Source: Rhizophagus irregularis (taxonomy: Eukaryota; Glomeromycota; Glomeromycetes; Glomerales; Glomeraceae). Taken from it: a DNA stretch of 64,000 bases. Below, piece by piece: positions 57,101-64,000 of the stretch (positions are counted from its first letter, which is position 1; the number at the start of each line of letters is the position of its first letter). The notes under the pieces are model-generated. The model saw nothing but the letters and a program-made list of their open reading frames with translations. It made no database searches and was not told the DNA's origin. The position numbers and the translations under genes are program-made. The DNA lies in contig NC_089451.1 in assembly GCF_026210795.1 (NCBI RefSeq), positions 3,022,001-3,086,000 on the forward strand. Reading direction: 5' to 3'.

Positions 57101-60100
57101 TAAATAAAGAAATTAGTTAAAATTATATATAAATATTATATAGTAATAGAATTAAACAAATAACTTACACCCTATATTATTTAATAATTTTTTAAATAAA
57201 GAAATTAGTTAGTTTAAATTATATATAAATATAATATAAATAACATCAAGTAACAAATAACTTACTTCCTATATTATTCAATAATTTTTAAATAAAGAAA
57301 TTAAGATTAAATTTATATGTATATTATATAAATAAGTAATAATATTAGAATTAAATAATTAAATTATGACTTACCAACTAAAATAAATTACAAAATAATT
57401 TTTTAAAATAAAGAATTAGTTAGTTAAAATTATATGTGAATAATATATAGTAAATAAGTAATAATAGAATTAAATCAATAACTTACACCCTATATTATTT
57501 AAATAGAGAAATTAGTTAGATTAAATTATATATAAATGTCATATAAACAAGCAATAATAAAATTAAATAAATAACTTACATCCTATATTATTTAATAATT
57601 TTTAAATAAAGAAATCAGTTAGTTCAAATTATATATAAATATTATATAAATAAGTAATAATAGAATTAAATAAATAACTTATAACTTACCAACTAAAATA
57701 AATTGAATAATTTTTAAATGAAGAAATTAGTTAGTTTAAATTATATGTAAATATATATAAATAAGTAATAATAGAATTACTTATGACTACTTACCAACTA
57801 AAATAAATTACAAAATAATTTTTATATAAAGAAATTAGTTAGTTTAGATTTTATGTAAATATCATAGTAAATAAGTAATAATAGAAGTAAAATAAATAAC
57901 TTACACCCTATATTATTATTTAATAATTTTTTAAATAAAGAAATTAGTTAGTTTAAATTACTATATGTAAATATTATAGGGCATTGCTAAATCTCATCGC
58001 AGGTGATTTTCACCATACCAGTATTAGCAAATATTAATGGGCGGAGTTACATGACAATTTTAATTCTGCCCAAAATCTACTCTAAATCTGGTATAGTGGC
58101 AATCATCAGGAGTGATATTTAGCAATACTCAATATTATATAAATAAAGTAATAATAGAATTAAATAATTAAATAAATAACTTATAACTTACGATCTATTA
58201 AATAAAGAAATTTGTCAGTTTAAATTAAATAAGTAATAATAGAATTAAATAAATAACTTACACCCTATATTATTTAATAATTTTTTAAATAAAGAGTTTA
58301 AATTATATGTAAATTTTGCATAAATAAAGTAATAATAGAATTAAGTAAATAACTTATAACTTACAATCTATTAAATAAAGAATTAGTTAGTTTAAATTAT
58401 ATGTAATTATAATAAATAAGTAAATAAATAAAATTAAATAAATAATTACTCCCTATATTATTTAATAATTTTTTAATTAAAGAAATTAGTTAGTTAAATT
58501 ATTATAAATGAGTAATAATAGAACTAAATAAGTAACTTACACCCTATATTATTTAAAAATTTTTTAAATAAAGACATTAGTTAGTTTAAAGTATAAAATT
58601 ATATGTAATTATATATAAATAAATAATAATAGAATTAAATAAATAACTTACACCCTGTATTATATAATAATTTTTAAAATAAAAAAATTAGTTAGTTTAT
58701 ATAAATAAACAATAATAGAATTAAATAAATAACTTGTAACTTACGATCTATTTTATCAAGAAATTAGTTAGTTTAAATTATACAGTATATAAGTATTTAT
58801 ATATAAATAAGTAATATTAGAATTAAATAAATAACTTATGACTTACCAACTAAAATAATTTACAAAATAATTTTTTAAATAAAGAAATTGGTTTAAATAT
58901 TATATAGATATTATATAAGTAAGTAATAACAGAATTAAATAACTTACTTCCTATTATTTATTAGTTAGTTTAAATTATATATAGATATCATATGAATAAG
59001 TAATAATAGAATTAAAATGTACTTATGACTTACCATCTAAAATAATTTTTAAATAAAGAAATTGATTAGTTTAAATTATATGTAATATTATATAAATAGT
59101 AATAATAGAATTAAATAAATAACTTATAACTTACGATCTATTACATGAAGAAATTAGTTATTAGTTTAATTATATATAAGTATTATATAAATAAGTAATA
59201 ATAGAATTAAATAAATAACTTATGACTTACCAACTAAAATAATTTACAAAATAATTTTTTAAATAAAGAAATTGGTTAGTTTAAATTATATATAGATATT
59301 ACATAAATAAGTATTAATAGAATTAAATAAATAACTTATAACTTACGACCTATTAAATAAAGAAATTAGTTAGTTTAAATTATACTTAAATATTATATAA
59401 ATAAGTAATAATAGAATTAAACAAATAACTTACATCCTATTTTATTTGATGATTTTTTAAATAAAGAAATTAGTTAGTTTAAATTATATGGAAATATTAT
59501 ATCAATAAGTAATAATAGGATTAAATAACTTATAACTTACGATCTATTAAATAAAGAAATTAGTTAGTTTAAATTATATGTAAGTACTATTATAACAATA
59601 AGTAATAATAAACAACTTACTCTCTATATTATTCAATAATTTTTTAAATAAAGAAATTAGTTAGTTTAAATTATATGCAAAAATTAGTTAGTTTAAATTA
59701 TATGTAAACATTATATAAATAAGTAATAATAGAATTAACTTACGATCTATTAAATAAAGAAATTAGTTAGTTTAAATTATATGTAAATATTATATAAATA
59801 AGTAATAATAAAATTAAATAAACAACTTACTTTCTATATTATTTAATAATTTTAAATTATATGTAAATATTATATAAATTAAATAAATAATTAATAAACA
59901 ACTTACTCTCTATATTATTTAATAATTTTTTAATAAAGAAATTAGTTAGTTTAAATTAAATATAAATATTATAAATAAGTAATAATAGAATTAAATAAAT
60001 AACTTACTCCCTATATTATTTAATAATTTTTTTAAATAAAGAAATTAGTTAGTTTAAATTATATGTAATTTATATAAATAAGTAATAATAGAATTAAATA

Positions 60101-61469
60101 AATAACTTACTCCCTATATTATTGAATAGGTTTTTTTAAATAAAGAAAATAGTTAATTTAATTTATATGTAAATATTATAACAATAAGTAATAATAGAAT
60201 TAAATAAATAACTTATGATTTACCAACTAAAGTAAAATAATTTTTTAAATAATTAGTTAATTTAAATTTTATAAATAATAGAAATATAAATGCCATATAA
60301 CTTACACCCTATAGTATTATTAATTATTAATTAGTTAGATATAAATATAATATGAAAGTATTTACTGTAAGTTATATATATTGCTTACAATCTAGTTATT
60401 AAATTTAGAATATAATTAGTTGAATCATATAAAATATTAAACAAATAAATATAATATATATATTATAACTTACCATCTGTAACATAATTAGTTATTAAAT
60501 CGTTATATATATATATATATAGGGTTTTGTTTTTTATCGCACCTGCGTTATGTCGCACCCCTATAATATGTTACATATAAAAGTCAAAAATGACATTCTA
60601 AATCCTTTTTGATATATTAAGAAACTTGTAGAATGGTCAAAAATATGTATAGTATAAGGTTTCTTATAGTACATAGTAAGTGCATAAGGTCTCACGCAAG
60701 GATTTTTTAAAAAATGGGAAATCTTAACGAAGTCATGTGATAAAAATGATCGACATAATTAATATATAAAAATTACCAAAAAAGGGAGATGCGACATATC
60801 GCAGGTGCGAAAAAAAACATATTCCATATATAGGGTATATTCCATATATATATATATATTATTGAAATAAAGAATTTAGTTATTGTAAAAAATAAAGCGA
60901 AAAATTAAAGATTTAAATAACTTGATAACTTACCAACTATAGTTTTATTATCATTAAATAAATTATTTAGTTATATGGAATAAAATAAAATCATTATTAT
61001 TCAATTACTATATTAACTTACGAGCTAAATATTTTATATAAAATAGTTAGTATTTTACTATTTTTCATATTATATAATTATAGATAGTATTTGAATTGTT
61101 TATAAATAAAAATTTAATACTTTTAGGTTCCTTGGTACCAATTCCTTCAAATTCCACAATACTACTTCTTTCAATTTCTCTAGTGCCACTTTCTTCAAAT
61201 CCTTCAATATTACTGGAAACTAGTTTTGTTATATTGCAAATTTGTTTTAAAAATTTTGAATAATTCTAATTTATATTATGTGTTTATGCTATATGCTTAC
61301 CTTTACCAATATATTGAGCCATTACTATATTAAAATTTTCTTTAATTGAAAAAGATAAATATCTTTTTTTTAAAAAAAAAACGTCTTTATTAGCATAAAT
61401 GTGGTAATAATATTTATTACATTGATCACAACCACTGCATAACACTGCATAATCACAACAATGTGTCAA
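54155..61469 (-). CDS. Tyrosine-kinase-like kinase with a micro-exon/intron array inside the gene
   Basis: The recognisable exons on the minus strand are: about 61469-61301 (Cys-rich CSGCDQC, ending MAQYIGK); 61219-61121 (acidic, EGFEESGTREIERSS, ending EPK); 55366-55150 (LDEGGYSTIYKATW glycine loop and VVILKF lysine); and 55063-54155 (LIHCDFHDGNIL catalytic loop with HCD instead of HRD, SDLGLCQP, FMAPEILRG, CWDEDPLKRPTS). The middle, 55.4-61.0 kb, is a tandem intron-like array described separately. Exon phases agree only if the array contributes 3n+1 nt. The frame at the 5' exon opens after a stop with TTG, so the true start is either the ATG at 61322 or a missed upstream exon. Confidence 0.65.
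57979..58130. mobile_element. 152-bp MULE-like MITE inside the intron array
   Basis: Inverted ends read GGGCATTGCTAAAT at the left and ATTTAGCAATACTC at the right. Arms extend imperfectly to about 43 bp, ending CATACCAG/CTGGTATA. A 9-bp direct repeat AATATTATA flanks it (57970-57978 and 58131-58139). G...C ends with a 9-bp duplication suggest a Mutator-like element. Base composition differs clearly from the array. Confidence 0.85.
60529..60818. mobile_element. 290-bp inverted-repeat element at the array's 5' end
   Basis: The ends carry about 29-bp inverted repeats built on GTTTTTTNTCGCACCTGCG followed by (T/A)TATGTCGCA. The target duplication is uncertain because the flanks are (TA)n. There is no coding frame. 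It lies within an intron-like unit of the array. Confidence 0.7.
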
Positions 61470-61546
61470 TTATCTCAATCATCTCGGCGGATATACTTTT
61501 GTTACACAAATTATTACATATGGCGCAGTAGAACCGGGAGATTTTC

Positions 61547-62439
61547 GGGGGAGTAGAAAGTGAGTAATGTAAATTGGCTAATTGAGTAACGTAATATCAT
61601 ATATATTACTCAATCTACGTTACTCCTATATATATGGCACGGAACGTAAGATGAACTTTATACACCTTGCGTTACTCCCCTACATTTTAATTGTTTAATG
61701 AATATAAATAAGAAGCTATTATTATCAATATATTATTCAATTTTCTCTAATTTTACTATTTAAATAATATAACATTTAATTAATTGCTTCTATTTTAAAT
61801 TAAAAAATTATTATTACATATAGAAATTATTTTAAAATACATACGCGATCTTTTTCAGAATTTTAAAAATGTAGTTATCTCAATTCAGAGTTTTGCCTTT
61901 TTCATTATTAGATAACTGAAAATCGGACTCCACCGTATTAGTTGTGTTGTCATAGTCATAAATATTTTCCATTTTTTCGCAAAGATATAACCTAAAATAG
62001 CAAAAACAATATTGTTACAAAATAATAATTTGATTTTTGCGAAAACTATTGTATTACACTATTTACATAAATTAAAAAAGAACTTATTGTATCTATTATA
62101 TTGAAAATTGTTAAAGTCTAACGTAAACGACACAAACGAAAAAAAATTTAGGAAATAAAAAGGCAGGTCAGTTTTAATTGTTGAGATGACGCGGTTAACA
62201 TGTATACACACTATATTTGATTTATGTAATACGATTGAAAATAGTAATATATACTCCAAAGAACGTAAAGTCACATGATCATCATTTTCCGCAACCAATA
62301 TAAGTGAGGGAATAACGTAAAGTAATTAAAAAATTCACTTTACGTTCCATACATTTTTAAGGGAAGTAACGTAAGCAAAATGTGTGACATTACGCTACTC
62401 ACTTAACCATCTTACGTTACTTACTTTCTATATACTCCA
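61547..62439. mobile_element. About 890-bp element with arms of about 140 bp rich in GTAACGTAA
   Basis: The left arm (about 61547-61683) and right arm (about 62296-62439, inverted) share GGAGTA...GAAAGT(G/A)AGTAA(T/C)GTAA, TGAGTA(A/G)CGTAAT and GGAACGTAA in order. Many short (T)ACGTTACT words occur inside each arm. The middle is ordinary AT-rich DNA with no gene I can support. The target duplication is not resolved. Its left end lies about 80 bp from the kinase 5' exon. Confidence 0.65.
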
Positions 62440-63220
62440 CTTTATTTGTCACATAGTTAATTTCTTAATTTCTTAATGCCAGCCGTTTCGTGACATTTTT
62501 GTAGGGTACGCTGGGGTAGTCAACCAGGGACGAATATTTAAAAATTTTATTAGGTTTTGTTATACAATAATTTGATAAATTTGATAAATAGTTCTTTTAA
62601 GCCAAAATACAATAAATATTATTCTTAGCAATACAGATAATATCTGTTGTGGAATCTCACTTTATGCAATAACTTCTGAAGTAAAAATCAATAATACATA
62701 TGTTTACAATTTGTTTGAATATAATGTACAGTAAGATAAATGTGAATTAATAATATGTTTTGAAAAATACAAAAAATGGGTAATTTTATAAAAATTATTA
62801 TAAAAAAAAATTTTAAATAATATTAATGAGTCTTAAAATACTTTTATAAATATTCATAGCTATTGTACCTATATAAATTTTTATTTTACTTTTTGTTTTA
62901 TTAAAACATACTTAATACACATTAAAAAAATACTATGCAGGTGAGAAATGGGTTTTTGCGTCTATTTTACATTGAATAATTTAAGTTTCGGCTGATGGAA
63001 ATTATGAAAGTCATTCAAATTTAGCATTTAACGCAAGGTGAACAAATCCGATGATATTTTATTGTTGCGTTGCGTAGTAAAAATCATAAATCAGATAAAA
63101 TTTTCTTAATACATGATATATAAAACTTCAAGTTATTTAAAATGCAAAGATAATTGTAAATATCATCAAATGATCTGCCGGTATGTACATACATATTTTT
63201 TATATTATTACTTACAATAT
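62440..63220. other. Intergenic region without a gene
   Basis: I see nothing supportable here. The stretch is low-complexity AT-rich DNA. Confidence 0.5.
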
Positions 63221-63389
63221 ATATAACATTTTTTTTCTTAAAATACAGAGTGAGTGACAGACAGTCAGAGCTCCGAATGTGTCGGGTCATCAAGTTCACG
63301 ACCTGACCTTGGATTGGTCGGGTACTCAGCCCGACCCATTGACCCGATATATTTTAGGGCCAAAAAAAACGTTTCGGCGTTTTTTATAT

Positions 63390-63497
63390 ATCAACAAAGG
63401 TCAATGTTATAAAGTAAGTTATGAAAAAACGATTAGACAAAGTAATGGATATTTTGAAGTAGATGAATACGAAGTATTTCAAGTTATTTACAAATAA
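63390..63497 (+). pseudogene. Orphan TLDc C-terminal end
   Basis: The frame ending at TAA 63497 reads CYKVSYEKTIRQ, then GYFEVDEYEVFQVIYK. This matches the last exon of BTB-TLDc proteins (compare FEIEEYEVFQI in the gene at 49.2-51.1 kb). Nothing upstream encodes the rest. A GC-richer repeat with GGGTCGGGT-type words precedes it directly, suggesting a transposon insertion or a truncated duplication. Confidence 0.6.
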
Positions 63498-63678
63498 TTA
63501 TCTTAAAAAATTAAGAAAGTAGTTCGTATTGCATACGATTCTGTATATCAAGGTAAAATTAAAAATTTTTTACATTAAAATTGAAGTTTCCATAGTGATC
63601 TTGATTCATAATGATGTCATTCTAAAATTTGATAAACCAAATTAAGAAATTTTTTTTTTTGAGTTTTTGGAAAAAAAA

Positions 63679-63974
63679 AATTTATTTCTCACCCGGGTGA
63701 TTTCGCCCCGAATTTAATATAAAAAAAATGACGTCATGTTGATCATTTGCCGATCATTTCCAAAAAAGGAACAGTAGTTTTTGACGGAAAAAAAAATTTT
63801 TAAAAATAAAACTTAATGTAAGTGCCTTCAAAACAATGACTTATGAGTAATTTGGACTGCTCTACAAATTTACTTAACGTCTTAAGAAAGGTTATAAATA
63901 CCATTTTGACAATTTTGACAATTTATGACTTGGGGTGAGGAATATCGAATCTCACTCGGGGTGAGGAATAAATT
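63679..63974. repeat. Inverted-repeat pair around 300 bp
   Basis: AATTTATTTCTCACCCGGGTGA (63679-63700) pairs with TCACTCGGGGTGAGGAATAAATT (63952-63974), with a few mismatches. A second GGGGTGAGGAAT lies at 63932. It is probably a small foldback element; the window ends just beyond it. Confidence 0.5.
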
Positions 63975-64000
63975 CACCCTTTTGGAAATTATTTTTATTT

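Larger units (their letters stand above)
55431..61020 (-). repeat. Tandem array of about 50 intron-like units separated by 3-nt micro-exons
   Basis: Units of mostly 80-125 bp read, on the minus strand, GTAAGTTATTTATTTAATTC..., then usually AAACTAACTAATTTC (a CTAAC branch-point motif), then AATAATATAG or TTTAATAG or TTTTAG. Three nucleotides follow before the next GTAAGT. The triplets vary: TTG and GGT are commonest, and GGA, ATC, ATT, ATG, GAA, GAT, AGA, AAA, GTC, AAC, CTT and CTC also occur. The unit nearest the kinase exon (55438) has 1 nt. A few donors are degraded (GTAATT near 58445, GTAAAT near 60210). Two MITEs interrupt the array. Confidence 0.85.

Noticed and set aside
55431-61020. 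CRISPR-like array because of regular repeats with short variable spacers
   Set aside because: The variable part is only 3 nt, the organism is eukaryotic, and the repeats carry donor, branch-point and acceptor signals.

Overview
The window is strongly AT-rich eukaryotic DNA with short spliceosomal introns (about 65-95 bp, GTAAGT/GTGAGT donors, TAG acceptors). Its gene families match those expanded in arbuscular mycorrhizal fungi (Glomeromycotina; a Rhizophagus-type genome is my best guess): TPR proteins with a RING-like motif, MATA-type HMG boxes, BTB-TLDc proteins, a KH protein, an F-box relic, and many tyrosine-kinase-like kinases with a DLG instead of DFG motif. This assignment rests on family recognition, not on a search.

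Layout. 0.3-4.2 kb: a five-exon RING/TPR gene, followed by a tRNA-Arg(ACG) copy with a 10-nt deletion. 7.3-8.2 kb: a gene with two HMG boxes. 9-25.7 kb: a transposon graveyard holding a Ty3/gypsy integrase tail, one Helitron fragment and a nearly full-length dead Helitron (19.8-25.4 kb) that is split by a 623-bp solo LTR with a clear target duplication. 25.9-27.5 kb: a kinase gene with one in-frame TGA. 30-31 kb: a C-poor T/G-rich tract and 20- and 23-bp satellites. 31.6-32.2 kb: a KH gene.

34.2-45.5 kb: one kinase gene split in its kinase domain by about 8.8 kb of foreign DNA. The insert carries a DDE-like transposase gene, itself broken by a 539-bp hAT-type MITE, and two tandem 2.6-2.7-kb cassettes. 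Each cassette encodes a member of a protein family I do not recognise. One cassette is intact and the other has two TGA stops. The insert also holds three copies of an 18-bp motif and three copies of a two-hairpin element whose stems covary.

46-53 kb: a 234-bp MITE, an array of five to six decaying exon-intron units, a BTB-TLDc gene with a membrane-spanning tail, and a young palindromic MITE nested in an older relative. 54.1-61.5 kb: the most unusual locus. A kinase gene on the minus strand has its N-terminal exons and kinase exons separated by about 5.6 kb of roughly fifty tandem intron-like units. Each unit has a GTAAGT donor, mostly a CTAAC branch-point motif and a TAG acceptor, and neighbouring units are separated by exactly 3 nt, with a single 1-nt exception. 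Counting these as micro-exons keeps the kinase reading frame open; skipping the whole array as one intron does not. 61.5-64 kb: a large terminal-inverted-repeat element and an orphan TLDc 3' end.

In five or more places in the broken genes and transposons, an in-frame TGA sits where a paralogue or family expectation has arginine. This fits CGA to TGA change at methylated CpG.
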